A stretch of 64,000 nt of DNA from Spirodela intermedia (Eukaryota > Streptophyta > Magnoliopsida > Alismatales > Araceae). The translations under genes and the position numbers were made by a program. Below the pieces are notes generated by a model that did not search any database, had not been told where the DNA came from, and saw only the letters and a program-made list of their open reading frames with translations. Numbering within the stretch: the first letter of the stretch is position 1; each line of letters begins with the position of its first letter. Where the stretch lies: the NCBI GenBank assembly GCA_902729315.2, contig LR746271.1, forward strand, positions 2,874,001-2,938,000, in the 5' to 3' direction. Positions 11,978-24,110 of this stretch are shown piece after piece.

Positions 11978-13022
11978 ATCTCTATAGATGATGTCACTAT
12001 CAACCTAGAGAAGATTGTTACAGTTCACTAGTGGTCATCACCCATGATGTTTTACAACCTTTAAAGATTCTTGGGTTCCTCTAGTATTACTAACTTTTTG
12101 TCTACAACTTCGGAAAAATTTCTTGGCCACTGACATAATAGCTGAAGAAGAAGGCATTCTGCTCCTAATGGTCGATGAAACCTTTTAACAGCTCAAACAG
12201 ACCTTAACGATAGTTAGCACTGTCAGACTTCTCTACCACATTTAAGCCTTTCAATGGTTTGAGTTAGATGCCTCTAGACATGGCATAGGAGTGGTTCTCA
12301 TGCAACATTGAAGACCAATGGCATTCTTCAGTTGGGCATTGGCACCAACCCACCACCAAAAGCCCACTTAGGAGCGTGCGCTCACTGTCATTGTCTTAAC
12401 CACCCTCAAGTGACAGCATTACCTTCTTGGTCACATGTTCTAGATTTACACATACTAGTAGAGTTGAAAGATTTTTCTAGAGCAACAACAGGTCCTTTCA
12501 AATTATTAGAAGTGGTTGGTGAAGATTATCTTGTTTGACTTCTAAATATGCTTCAAATTAGGCCATGAGAATTGTGTGGCGGATGTCTTGTCATGTACCC
12601 CCCAATAGGTATGGCTTTAGACACTAGCCCTCTTCTGCCTAGAGCTGTTCAACCTCATGGAGATTGCCCAAGAGAATCAAGTTGACCCATATCTTCAAAA
12701 AATCATGGACAAACTGTGCACCGAGCCAGCAAAATGGAGACACTATTCGTTGCAATAGGGGCACTTATTCCACCAAGGATGGGTCATGATCTTGGTGACC
12801 TTGTGTCTTCTTCCAGCCCTTCTGCATGAGTTCTATGACACAACAATAGGAGGTCACTTTGACTTTCAGCAAACCTACCTCTAACCTAAGTAGAGCGTAC
12901 ACTAGCATAAAATTAAGGTAGTAGTCAAACACAATATGACTATCTGCCCAGTGTACCAAACAAACAAATCAAAGGTGTTTTCTTTGGCTGATCTCCTTCA
13001 ACCTTTACAAATTCCACACTAC
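11978..13022 (+). pseudogene. Chromo-1 3' RT, RNase H and integrase 5' part
   Basis: Resumes exactly where LTR B interrupted the RT. Readable pieces are the RT thumb equivalent near 12050-12150, an RNase H start (FEWFELDASRHGIGVVLMQH type, near 12250-12310), MAFFSWALAPTHH, and an integrase zinc region near 12830-12960 (HDTTIGGHFDF, then ICPVYQTNKS), ending at LADLLQPLQIPHY. Many stops and frameshifts. The integrase core that should follow is found on the minus strand from 25110 downward, after the Athila-2 insertion and the inversion. Confidence 0.8.
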
Positions 13023-13600
13023 TAATGAATCGAATTAGAGGTTAAATACGTCATTGTGATGCAACAAAGTTCATGCAAATAAGATTTATAAAATGTCACT
13101 CTTCTACTTAGGATAAGTAAGGGTTGATCCTTAGAGAGTGTGGGTAATGAGAGTACGAATTCTACTTATTTTATTTCTTATATAGATATATATATATATA
13201 TATGTGAGATTGTGAAGGGTGGAATTAAATGTAAAAAGGTAAAGACAAGAGTTGTGAAAAGCATGAAAAAAGAGAGAGAATTGATCTAACGCAATGGAAT
13301 GATAGAATAAATGATAAAACTAATTTAAATTAAAAGTTAATCTATCTATGAAGAGGATTACAAAGATGCTCAAATCTGGATCTTACACAAACCTCGTTGT
13401 GCACCAGTCCTAGACCGAGTGATGCTTGATCTGTGATGATCTTGATGTGCTCCAGGTAATCTCTTCTCCACGATGATCTTGGGCACGAGAATACCGTTGA
13501 TTAAGCCTTGATTTCCTTCCTATTTTCTTCAACTAGCCACTGTTAAAGAGAGACAAAAAACACACTCCAAGAGGGGGGTGAGAATATGAAATAAGTAGAT
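13023..13600 (-). repeat. 3' LTR of Athila-2 (recognisable part)
   Basis: Aligns by eye with the 3' part of the 5' LTR at about 25660-26233. Shared blocks include the (TA)n run, CTTATCCTAAGTAGAAGAGTG and AAGATCATCGTGGAGAAGAG-like sequence. The upstream part of this LTR differs from the 5' copy, so its start could not be placed. Confidence 0.7.
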
Positions 13601-14899
13601 AAGAATTCCTCACTGATCTCTACTCGTCAATGACTTTTTCTTTCCTCTATTCTCCTCATTTTTTTCTTTTTTTTTCTTTTTTTTTGATGAATGAAAATCT
13701 TAACTCAAACATATACAACTTAGAAGAGGATGATAAAATATTGAGAAAGATGAGTATGGAGAAGAATAAATGACACATGTAAAGAATAAGTGTTATTTGG
13801 GGTAACAACCATCATGAGTGGAGATGAAAAATTAATGGAAATAGGGTGGCCTAATTGTGAAAATTTGAAGGGTAAATTTTGGTCAAGGGATAAAATGGTA
13901 TGGTTGGATAAGATATAGGGACTGAATAATGTATAGTGGATAAGAAATGTATGGATATCATTCTGTACCTAAGATTAAATGTCCTTTCACTATTCCAAAA
14001 AGAATTTTTTTGATCAATGAGAATCCATATACCAAGTAGGATTGATTGACATAGGGTAGGGGGTCTAAATTTTCTATCACTCAATTCTCTCCAGTCCACA
14101 CCAATAGTACTTCAACCTTTTGATTTCTCATATTCCTTTGATGCTCATTAGATATCCCACTCGTAGGAGGTCATCCATTATATAAAAATCCTCATAATTG
14201 ATCTAGGTCCCATGGTTGTGTCATTCTGAGTTGATCTCAATCTGCTGTAGTAGCCTAACTTCTATGCCCTAAATTCCAAGATTTCTAGGTGAATAGACTC
14301 ACTAAGGTGGGGTTGATAACCCTTGAAAATATTTTTATGAGTAGATATCCTCCACTTAGTAAAAAAACTAAAAATGCATCAGTCACATGTAAAATTTTAA
14401 AATTTTTGTAGAAGACATGTAAATGACTCATACCCCCCACTTCAATCATGCATGGTCCTCAATGCATGTGGAAAGAATTAACATAAGTAAATTTTTCAAA
14501 CCGAGGGTAGATGCTTTATTTGCAAGAATGGAGATAGCCCTTTGTGACTTTTATGATCATCTCTCTCAGCAGCAAAAAATCATGGAGATTTCAAGGCCCT
14601 TCTACATAGAAAAGAAAATAAAAATACAAAACAAAACACACACGAAAGAAAAATACTAAAATGAAAATTAAAAAAAAGTAACTACTAGGCTTGTGCAGTG
14701 AAGTTAAGAGGATCATTAGTTTCACGGAATGACTTATTAAAATTAATTGAGATTGATGGAGAAAGTGAATCATTTTCTACAAGGTTTCAATCTTTGTCCA
14801 TTCACTTTTATATGCTATCCTATTTTTGGACCCTCAATTAAAACAACACCACATTCAAAGACTTTAGTAATAATAACTGGACCATCCTATCTAGATTTT

Positions 14900-16690
14900 A
14901 ACTTACTAGAAAAGAGCTTAAATCTTGAATTATAAAGCCATACTTTTTGATTTTCTTTGAATTCTCTTCTTCTTAATTGTTTGTTATGAAATGCTTTCAT
15001 TTTAGCTTTATAGATCTTAGAATTCTCATGTGCCTCATTTCGAATCTCATTCAACTCATGTAATTCAAGTAATCATTTCTTTTCAGCATCATCAAGAGAT
15101 AAATTTAATTTTTTAATTGCCCAATATACTCTATGCTCTAGCTCTAAGGGAAGATGACATACTTTACCAAAAAATCATCTATATGGTGACATGCCTAAAG
15201 GAGTTTTATATGTTGTCCTATATGCCCATAGAGCATGATATAATCTTCTAGATCAATCCTTTCCATCAAGCTTATAGATTTTTTACAGAATTTTTTTTAT
15301 CTCTCTATTACATACTTCTACTTGTCCATTGGCTTGTGGATGATAAGGTGTAGTTATCCTATGATGAACTCTATATCTTTTCAATAGGGTCTTAAATTGA
15401 TAATTATGAAAATGTGATCCTCCATCACTAATGATGGCCCTAGGACATCCAAACCTTAATTGTTATAAATTTAACTACCACCTTTCCATCATTGGTTCTA
15501 GTGAGAATTGCTTTTACCCAACGAGACATATAAGCTACTGCCATCAAAATGTATTCATATCCCTCTGAATTTGGAAAAGGCCATATGAAATCAATTCCCC
15601 ATAAATCAAATATCTCTATTTCTAAAATTCACTTAAGGGGCATATGATCTTTCTTACTCAAATTAATGGTCGCTTGACATCTTAAACACCTTAAACAAAA
15701 ATCATAAAAATCTCTAAATAAAGTTACCCAATAAAACCCACATTGTAAGACCGTTGAAGTTGTAATTTTAGAAGAATAATGGCCTCCACATGGTGATGAA
15801 TGACAAAACTCTAAAAAAAATTCTTGTTCCTCCTCTTGCACACATCTCTTCAAAATTTAATCAACTCTTAAATAAAATAATTCATGTTCTTTTTAATAAT
15901 AATGTGATAATATTTTGAAGAATTTTTTCCTCTCATTGTAGTCCCAATCTAAAGGCAACATTCCTATAGCAAGATAATTTACTATATGTATACCAAGGAA
16001 TTTTCCTCGCTTGAACTCCTAAAATATGTTCATCGGGAAATGAATCACTAATGGGCTATGAGTCTACTACAGTCATCCTCGATAAATGATCAGCCACTAC
16101 ATTTTCACTTCCCTTCCTATTCCTTATCTCAATATCAAATTCTTGTAACAAAAGTATCCACCTAGGAAGCCTAAGTTTAGCCTCTTTCTTTCTAAGTAAA
16201 AACTTCAAAGCTACATGGTCAAAAAAAATAACAATCTTACTACCTAATAAATAAGACCTAAACTTTTCTAAAGCAAAAACAATGACTAGTAATTCCTTTT
16301 CAGTAGTTGAATAATTTACCTGAGCATCCATCAAGGTCTTACTAGCGTAATAGATGGTCATCAGCTTCTTGTCGATTCTTTGGCCTAAGACTGCTCCCAC
16401 CGTAAAATTTGATGTATCACACATTAGCTCAAAGGATAAGCTCCAACAGGGGCCTGCAAAATAGGAGCTTGAATAAGTGCATCTTTAATTTGATTAAAAG
16501 CAATCCAAGCATCACTATCAATAATAAAATCAACATCTTTGGACAAGAGATTAGTTAAGGGTTTAGAAATCTTTGTAAAATATTTAATAAATCTTCTATA
16601 GAAGCTTGTGTGGCTGAGGAACTCTCTAAGTTGTTTTAAATTACTAGAAAGAGGTAGACACTTGATCACTTCGATTTTGACTTTGTCTAT
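14900..16690 (-). pseudogene. Athila-2 pol remnant: RT end, RNase H, integrase
   Basis: From 16690 downward: the RT connection segment (16669-16424; FLSHTSFYRRFIKYFTKISK), then RNase H (16424-16056; MCDTSNFTVGAVLGQ, STTEKELLVIVFALEKF, VVADHLSRM), then an integrase zinc-binding domain (15853-15629; CHSSPCGGHY, CLRCLRCQ) and a stop-rich integrase core ([10 protein letters not shown] near 15600) fading out near 14900. The family is Athila-type by overall sequence. RNase H is open for 122 codons; the other parts are broken. Confidence 0.85.
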
Positions 16691-17284
16691 TGATAAGTCT
16701 TCATTATCATGAGTAAATAATTAGTAAATAATATAGTTTTAGCCTTAACTCATGATAAATAGACTTATATTTATGTTAAAGTATGATTTGTGGTTTTCAG
16801 TTGATTAACGTGAATTTTTGGGTAATTATGTGATTTTATATGGTTTTTATAGTCTTACTTTTGAAATAAATGAAGAACAAGAAATAAAAATAAAAATATT
16901 GCAAAATGAGGGGACCCGTCGGCCAGCTGGGCCCGCAAGCGGGTTAGAAGCACAGTCGGGGAGTAGCCGCGAGCAGGGGCTCGAGCGGCTTAGCTTGGAC
17001 CGATAGGGGCACGTGTGCGCCACTCCCCTTCCACGTCACCGGTGGCCAGCCGGCTGTGGGGCAAGGAGTGATCGTACACGCGAGAGAAGGGACTTTGCTT
17101 ACAAAGCTAACATTACTATATATTCGCCCAAAAAATTGGCGCACAACTGATGTGGGACTAAACCCGCGTCACACCTTCCTCAAAGGCGGGCGACCGGCAC
17201 GGGTTCGAATCCTCCCAGAGTCAAAATTCATATATTTTTATCTGATTATCGCGACTTTCTTGCAGATCGCCGGTGAAGGATTAA
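16691..17284 (+). repeat. Solo LTR D/E, 5' part (D)
   Basis: Starts TGATAAGTCTTC and follows the Athila-1 LTR to GGATTAA, where element F begins at 17285. The left flank TCTAT reads ATAGA on the other strand and pairs with GTAGA left of LTR E (29723-29727). The missing 3' part of this LTR is 29728-30771. The two parts together give the expected ~1.63 kb once the TTAAT duplicated by F is counted once. Confidence 0.9.
17010..17124 (+). promoter_or_regulatory. Athila-1-type LTR promoter: G-box plus TATA
   Basis: CACGTG at 17010-17015, a second ACGT core (CCACGTCA) about 22 bases on, and TATATATT at 17117-17124. The same arrangement is kept in both LTRs of Athila-1 (38550 and 38660; 47230 and 47337). 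G-boxes are bZIP/bHLH sites in plants; activity here is inferred. Confidence 0.45.
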
Positions 17285-19372
17285 TGATGGCGAGCGGGAC
17301 CCGTCTCCATCAGCTCAGGAGACACCAGCAGTCCGAGTTCAGCCCGATTGACGTGCGAAGATGAAGGAGCCTGGCTTTCGCTACACGGCCTAGCCCTTTG
17401 GGACAACGACATTCCACCTCCATGATGATGACGAGCTTGAGCTCACCCATATCTTTCTTTGTATTTTCATGTTGACTTGTTGGGCCTCGCATTTGTGTGT
17501 TAGCGGGCCCAATTCTATGTGTGTGTGTTGTTGTTTGTCTCTCTTACTTTAGGGTTTTATTGGGTCTTTCTTTGAGGCCCAATTAAAACCCTAAGGGGGG
17601 GGGACCTATGTGTCTTTCTTTTTTTGGGCCTCTTTTGGGGCTTATTTGGGTCTTTATTTGAGGCCCACTTAAGCACCATAAGAAGGCCCTCCTCTTTCTC
17701 CTTTTAGGGGAGCTTATTGGGTCTCTCTTTAAGAGGCCCAATAAGCCCCTTTTTGTAGCCTTTGTGGCTTATGGGCTTGAGGGTCTCAAGTGGGCCCACC
17801 TCGCCTTAGCCCACTTGTGGGCCCCCATATAAGGGGAGGTAGGACCCCCCCTCAAGGAGCGCCGTATTTTTGAGAGAAATTATCGTTGTGAGTTATCTTC
17901 CTCGTGACCAAGAATAGGGAGGGAAGGAGGAAGAGGAAGGCCGTCGATACCCCCTTCGAGGACTTCGTTCCTCGTGACGCTGCTGCCCGAGAAGTCCCGC
18001 TGCCGCCTGAGACCACTGCCGCCGCCGGCCATCTCATTGCCGCCCGGGAGCTCGCCGCTGTCACCGGACGAAACGGTCGCGGTTGCCGCTGCATCCGCCG
18101 CCGCCTCTGCTGGAACCCCGTCACGCCGCCGTGACGAAAAGGGCTCGCTTCGCCTCCCCCACGAGCCGTCGCCGAGCACTCCGCCGGAGTCTCTCGACTC
18201 CCGGTTCGACTGCCGCCTCTTCCTCCGGAACTCCACCATAAATTCGCCGGAGCCGCCCTCCGCCGCTCCGCCCAGTCGCTGGCCGTTCGCCGACGAACGC
18301 CGACCTGCCGCCGACGTCGGAAGAGACCCCGCAGCCGTGCTGACGAGCCAGAACCAGTCCCAGCTCCTCACAGGCCCCCGCCGGATTTTCCCGACGCTCC
18401 GCCGCCGTCGCGCCGTTTCCGGCGCCGCTTAGACCAGGAGAGCTCAACCCTCCCTGGTATCGTCGGCCGGATCGTCTCCTCTCTACTCCGCTTCCCGGCG
18501 CCGCCAGAGAGGCCGATCCTTCCGGTGACGGTTGGGTTTCCGCCCCAACCGCCGACGCTCGGCATTCCCGCCGAAGCGCCGCTGACGCTCGGCATTCCCG
18601 CCGAAGCGCCGCTGACGCTCGGCATCCCTGCCAAAGCGCCGCAGACGCTCGGCCTTCCCGCCGAAGCGCTGCCACCACGTGCGCCCCGCGCGCCGGCTCT
18701 TGCGGCCCGCGCGGCCACCTGGCGCCACTGCCCGCGTGCCCTTCGGCCCACCAGCGGGCCCACGCCCACTAGCGTGCCCTTTGGCCCACCTGCAGGTCCA
18801 CGCCCACGCCGACTGTGCCACGCCCTAAGACGACGACTTCCGTGACCCTCGACCAGGACCGACCGTCGACGCTGAGCATCGCTCTTCACCGGACGTCCCT
18901 GCCTTCGTCGGATCTCCGCTCCGTCACGACCCGCCGGGCTACGCAGCCCTGAAGGTTAGCTCCGTACCCCTTCTTACTTAAGTTTAATTATCTTTCGAAG
19001 GGTTTTCTTGGCTCGTCTCTACTGCCTTCAGGAGCACGTAGACAGGATAGGATAGGTTAACGGATTGTGACTTCCGACGCTGTGCCAGACTCGTCACAGT
19101 TCGTGAGCTGCAGCCCTAGGCTACTTTACGACGACAGTTCTGCCGTCTGTCTGGACGTGGACCGAGAGGGCCTCTCACTCACCATCGTCGAGTATTTCCC
19201 CGGGTTGTCCTGGGATGATCACGCATATTGGTATGCCTGCCTGTGCTTAGGTTACGTGGTCAGACCTAGAGTCTAGGGTCCAAACCTTCTTATTAAATCG
19301 GTCCGACTGTCCCATCATGGGACTTGAGTTTCATTGATCAGGTATAGGGGGTTCTCGCCCCGTCCTGCATCA
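17285..19372 (+). repeat. Solo LTR F, copy 1 (inversion breakpoint)
   Basis: 2,088 bp, starts TGATGGCGAGCGGG and ends CGTCCTGCATCA; TG...CA ends and 5-bp target duplications mark it as an LTR. It is GC-rich in the middle, with TATAAGG at 17828-17834. Its flanks do not match each other: left is Athila LTR D, right is the 5' end of Copia-1 (GAAGG, i.e. CCTTC on the other strand). The partner of each flank lies beside F copy 2 at 30772-32859. No internal region of this family is in the window, so its superfamily is unknown. Arg/Ala-rich ORFs inside are GC-rich frames, not genes. Confidence 0.9.
18553..18672 (+). repeat. Four 30-bp tandem repeats inside LTR F
   Basis: Four units of about 30 bp with the core GACGCTCGGCATTCCCGCCG. 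F copy 2 has the same array in reverse near 31470-31600. Confidence 0.85.
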
Positions 19373-19662
19373 GAAGGGTTGCCGCGAAGACTAGTTACCA
19401 TCGAGGACAAGGGCACCGAATTGAGGAACTCCACCAGGAGGAGAAGGGCGCGGCTAGGAAGGGCGGCACATCGAAGAGGGAGGCAACAGTTGGAGAGAGC
19501 CTTGAGCTCTGATACCATGTTGACAATGAAAGAGGAAACCCTAGAATACATCATCGAGAATAGAGGACTATGCGTGTATGTATAAAAGAGGAGAAGAGGA
19601 GACAGAGATAATGAACCCTAATGGGCCCTAATGGGCTAAGAGTCTAATGACACTATCAAACA
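19373..19662 (-). mobile_element. Copia-1, 5' end
   Basis: Minus strand: 5' LTR 19662-19518 (145 bp, TGTTTGATAG...GTCAACA), then the PBS, then ~130 bp of leader/gag start ending in CCTTC beside F. The continuation, beginning again with CCTTC, is at 32860 on the plus strand. The 3' LTR at 48940-49084 has the same length and sequence pattern, so this is one element cut by the inversion. Confidence 0.88.
19506..19517 (-). other. Primer binding site, Copia-1 (tRNA-Met)
   Basis: Reads TGGTATCAGAGC on the minus strand, directly adjoining the end of the 145-bp LTR; a perfect match to the common initiator tRNA-Met PBS. Confidence 0.93.
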
Positions 19663-20894
19663 TACATATTACTAGCCTAACTAATGGTCTTCCAAGAGTT
19701 AATTTCTACCTCAATTTTATATTAAAATATTTAAAAAATAATATAGCAATCATTTAAAATATTAAGTACATGGAGTGTTGATCTATTATTTATGACAATA
19801 GAACTGTATTAAGATGTCATTTTTAAGAAAGTGGTCACATATTTATATTTATTGTAGAATATGTTTCTTTAAAAATAATTTCCTCACCAGGACTTTACTA
19901 GACAATTTACACATGTTCTAATTATACTTCAATGACAACTAATTCACTTCAATTCCACTTCAATTATGCTGATCAAACATGACTTTCACGATGCCTCAAA
20001 ACTCATTTTGTCGTTATCAAAATTAGGTAATAATTGAGGAATATCAACACTCTTAATATGCTCTTATAAAATACTTGTTATATCATAATAAGAAGTTTTT
20101 GACAACATTTAATGATTTTCCTTCCTCTTCATTTTCTATTCCACTTGTTTTGTTTTCCTATCATTTATGAGATTTCTCTACTCTAAACTCTACCCCTAAT
20201 GAATAGGCCCATATTCCATAATTCATCTATTATCAGTTTTATTATAGATTCATTTGATATAAATTTTTCTTTTAGAAACGTGCATCTTCCATCTAAAGAA
20301 AGTCTTTGTCCTAAAACATTCTTATTAGAAATGTTCATGTGGCACATGAAGAGATTTCAACATCATAAGGGCTTTGACCTTGGCTTCTATATCAATAGTT
20401 GGGATATAATCATATTCAAAAAAATTCAATTCTCCAAGGTATTTGACTCTTCTTTCATCCGAAAAGTTTAGAGTAAATGTTTTAAAAATAACTTGGTTGT
20501 TAGAGATTGTCTAGTTTCGTTCACCACCTTGGCATTGAGTTTTCATAAGACTCCTCACATATCTTCCATGCAAACCTAAATGCTGTGATATTTTGCACAT
20601 ACCCTACTAAATTAATAGATCTTTCATTTTCCATTTCCTCACTCCAAAGTACTCATTTTCATAAATGTTTTCATCTTTTGAAGTGATTACCTTTCATGTT
20701 GAATTTGAATATTACAAAATTGAACTAAGTACTTTGAAATCAATTGTTAGAATAATTCTAATCACTAAGATCATCCATCTCCACACAATATGCACTTATA
20801 GCCACAACTCAACAACATACCATTATACAATAAATTTACCTGCCAAATCTCAAAATATGAGAAACAAAATGATAGGAGGAAGCAATCCCTGTCA
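19663..20894. other. AT-rich DNA, nothing recognised
   Basis: Before the inversion this stretch joined the 5' flank of Copia-1 to the Chromo-1 LTR array. It has no ORF with a recognisable domain. A 90-codon plus-strand frame at 20199-20471 looks like chance. Confidence 0.4.
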
Positions 20895-23800
20895 CGCTAG
20901 CATCTTTAACTTTGATTACACTCAAAGTCTACACACACCCTACATGCACATATCACAACTCTGGATTTCTGCATTTTCCCTTCTGCTCAATCAAACATTG
21001 CCCAAAGATAACAAAGCTCCCCATTGATAGGAAGGTTGAAGTTCGACTTATGAATACCCGCTGGTTTGAATGGCATCTATCCTCTCATTGACTTTATGAG
21101 TGAAGTTGGATCCTTCACAACCTTCCGAATCACTCTATTGAAAGGAGAGGTCGTGCACACATGAGTAAGGAAAGAGGGGAAGGAAGGGGGGAAAAAGGAA
21201 GGGAGGAAGAGACTAGAGTGGACTAACTCGGAACAAGAAACAATACATAACCAAGACTACCTTGGTCTTGGGGTTGCTAATACGAGATGACAAATCTCCA
21301 GCTCTAAAAGGAGTTTCTTTCAACTGTTCTCTCCTCTCCTAAGAGCTAACCCCTCTAATTTATAACCTTTGTGGTTCATTGACGCCCTTCTTCCTTGATG
21401 GGAATTAACATATGACATGATCTGTTGATGTCAGATCATGCCATTTGTGTAATTTTGCTGCTGGATCCTTCTACCGCCCTCACCTCTTACCCAACAAGAT
21501 CAGTTATATTGTTGCCCCTAATGATGTCAGTTTCCCATGTCTTGTTGCCTTGCACTCCACTCTAGCTGCTAGATTGTAGTACTAGAATAGGCCGACTCCT
21601 TTAAGATCTTGTTCCTATTGGCCTAGTTCTAACTATCAGGACATCTTTAACTTCAATTACACCCCAAGTTTACACGTGCTCTACATGCACATATCACAAC
21701 TCTAGACTATTAATAATTCCCTTTGCCCAACCCAACATTTCCCAAAGGTAACAAAGCTCTCTAATAAATAAAAAATTTAGCGTTCGACTAATGAATACCC
21801 ACTAGTTCAAATGATGTCTATCCTCTTGTTGACTTCATGAGTGAAGTCAAATCTTTTATGACTTGACAAATCACTATATTGAAATGATATGTCATGCACT
21901 CGAGATGAAGGATAGAAGGGAAGGAAGGTAGGAAGAAGGAACAGAGGAAAAGACTAAAATGGACTAACTCAAAACGAGAAACAACACATAACCAAGACCA
22001 CCTTAGTCTTGGGGTCACCAATACGAGATGATGAATCTCTAACTCTAAAAGGAGTTTCTTACAACTGTTATCCCCTCTCCCAAGGGCCATTCCCTCTAAT
22101 TTATAGCCTTCATGGTTAATTGATGCCTCCTTCTTTGATGGGACTTGGCACATGACAAGATCTATTGATGTTAGATCATGTTGTTTGTGTAGGTTCACCG
22201 CTAGATCTTTTTGCTGCCCTCACCTGTTGCCCAACATGATCTGTTGCCCCCAATGATGTTGGGTTCCCGCAATTCGTTGCCTTGCGCTCCACTTTGACTA
22301 TGAGGTTCTAGTACTATAGTAGGTCTATTCCTTTGAGACCTTGTTCTTATCGATCCAATTCTTACTATCATACTCTCAACAATAGTCTTCCCCCTCCCAA
22401 ATAGAGTTTCTTACAATTGTTCTCCCCTCTCCTAAGAGTTGTCCCCTCTAATTATAGCCTTCGTGGTTCATTAATCTCGTCCTTCCTTGATGGGACTTAG
22501 CACATGACAAGATTTGTCGATGTCAAATCATGTCATTTTTGTAGGTTCACCACTGAATTCTTTTGCCATCCTCATCTCCTACTTAGTAGGATCTGCTATA
22601 TTATTGTCCTCAATGATGTCAGGCTCCCACGTCTTGTCACCTTGGGCTCTACTCTTGCTATCAGGTTGTAATACTAGAATAAGTCAGTTCCTTTCAAACC
22701 TTGTTCTTATTGACGCAATTCTTACTATAAAGGCCTCAACAATACTCCCCCCTCCCCTCCAAAAAGAGTTTCTTACAAAAGTTTTCCTCTCTACCTAGAG
22801 CCGTCCCTATTAACTTATAGCCTTTGTGGTTCATTAATGCCCTCCTTTGTTTATGTAACTCGGAACATGACATGATCTGTACATGTCAGATCATGTTGTT
22901 TGTGCAGGTTTGTCGCCGGATCCTTTTGTCGCCCTCACCTCTTGCCCAACATCTTGCCACTTTTGCACTCTGCTTTGGCTACCAAGTTGTAGTACTATAG
23001 GAGATTGATTTTTTTGAGACTTTGTTCTTATTGGTCCAATTTTTACTATCATGGCCTCAACAATACTTCCCCCCCTCCTATAAAGAGTTTTTTACAATTG
23101 TTCTCCCCACTCTCAAGAGTCATCCCCCCTAACTTATAACCTTTGTGGTTTATTGACACCCTCTTTCCTTGATGGGACTCGGCACATGACAAGATCTATC
23201 GATGTCAGATCATATAATTTGTACATGTTCACTGCTGATCTTTTTGCCACCTTCACCTCCTGCTTAACAAGATCTACTATATTATTGCCCCCCAATGATG
23301 TTGGGTTTCCACATCTCATTATCTTGTGCTCCACTCTAATTGCCAAGTTGTGGTACTATAGTAGATTAGTTCCTTTGCAACCTTGTTCTTATTGGCCTAG
23401 TTCTTACTATTAGGGCCTCAATAATACTTCCCCCCTCCTCCCAAAAAGATTTTTTTATAATTGTTCCACCTTTTCCAAGAGTTGTCCCCTCTAGCCTATA
23501 GCCTTCATGGTTTATTTATGCCCTCCTTTCTTGATGGAACTCAATACATGACAAGATTTGTCGATGTCAAATCATACAATTTGTGCAAGTTTGCTGTTGG
23601 ATCCTATTGTTGCCCCTAATGATGTCAGGTTCCACATCTTGTCGCCTTGTTCTCCACTCTAATTGTTAGGTTGTGGTACTAGAGTAGGTTAGTTCCTTTG
23701 CAACCTTATTCTTATTGGTCTAATTCTTACTATCGTGGCCTCAACAATACTTCCTCCCTCCTCCCAAAAAGAGTTTCTTACAATTGTTCTTGCTCTCCCA

Positions 23801-24110
23801 AGAGTCGTCTCATCTAACTTATAACATTTGTGGTTCATTGATGCCCTCCTTTCTTAATGAGACTCAGCACATAACAAGATATGTTGATGTCAGGTCATGT
23901 CATTTGTACAGGTTTGCCGTTGGATTCTTTTGCCACCCTCACCTCCTGCTTGGTAGGATCTACTATATTGTTGTCCTCAATGATGTCAGGTTTCCGCACC
24001 TTGTCGCCTTGTGCTCTACTCTAACTAATAAATTGTGGTACTAGAGTAGGCTAGTTCTTTTGTAACCTTGTTCTTATTGCCTGGTTCTTACTATCAAGGC
24101 CTCAACAATA
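20895..24110 (-). repeat. Tandem array of Chromo-1 LTR copies
   Basis: In element orientation (high to low): five U3-R fragments of ~310-360 bp (about 24110-23765, 23749-23436, 23426-23075, 23065-22755, 22745-22387), then two full-length LTR copies (22386-21789 and 21641-21048). A ~150-bp spacer follows each full copy (21788-21642 and 21047-20895). The fragments are joined by G-rich PPT-like blocks such as GGGAGGAGGGGGGAAGTA. The LTR-plus-spacer unit repeats with a ~741-bp offset. The units are diverged, so the array is old. It begins beside the PPT of Chromo-1 and so replaces a simple 3' LTR. Confidence 0.75.

Larger units (their letters stand above)
3975..13022 (+). mobile_element. Chromo-1, Ty3/gypsy chromovirus-type element, left part
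   Basis: Decayed element in plus orientation: 5' LTR, tRNA-Met-type PBS, gag (4581-4904 then 6530-7080), zinc-knuckle region near 7320-7380, protease remnant near 7460-7660, RT start to 8579, RT/RNase H from 11978 and integrase to 13022. It is interrupted by Athila-family solo LTRs A (4905-6529) and B (8580-11977, with C nested inside). At 13023 it stops abruptly inside the integrase at the end of Athila-2. Integrase, chromodomain, PPT and LTR sequence resume in opposite orientation from 25110 down to about 21048. The clade within chromoviruses (Reina, Tekay or other) is not settled by eye. No intact gene remains. Confidence 0.85.
13023..16690 (-). mobile_element. Athila-2, 3' half
   Basis: Minus-strand 3' half of an Athila-type Ty3/gypsy element: RT C-terminus, RNase H, integrase, non-coding 3' region with a PPT-like block near 14430-14445, and a 3' LTR ending ATTCATTA at 13023. 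Its outer flank, read on the element strand, is GTAGT. The same GTAGT precedes the 5' LTR at 25111, identifying 25111-29727 as the other half. It stops at 16690, where solo LTR D is inserted in the RT. Confidence 0.88.

Noticed and set aside
18553-18672. CRISPR-like array
   Set aside because: Contiguous tandem units without unique spacers, in a plant LTR.
17880-18889. Long Arg/Ala/Gly-rich ORFs on both strands in LTR F (repeated at 31255-32264)
   Set aside because: Open in several overlapping frames because of high GC; no domain, and they lie in an LTR.
20199-20471. 90-codon plus-strand ORF
   Set aside because: AT-rich, no recognisable motif and no supporting gene structure.
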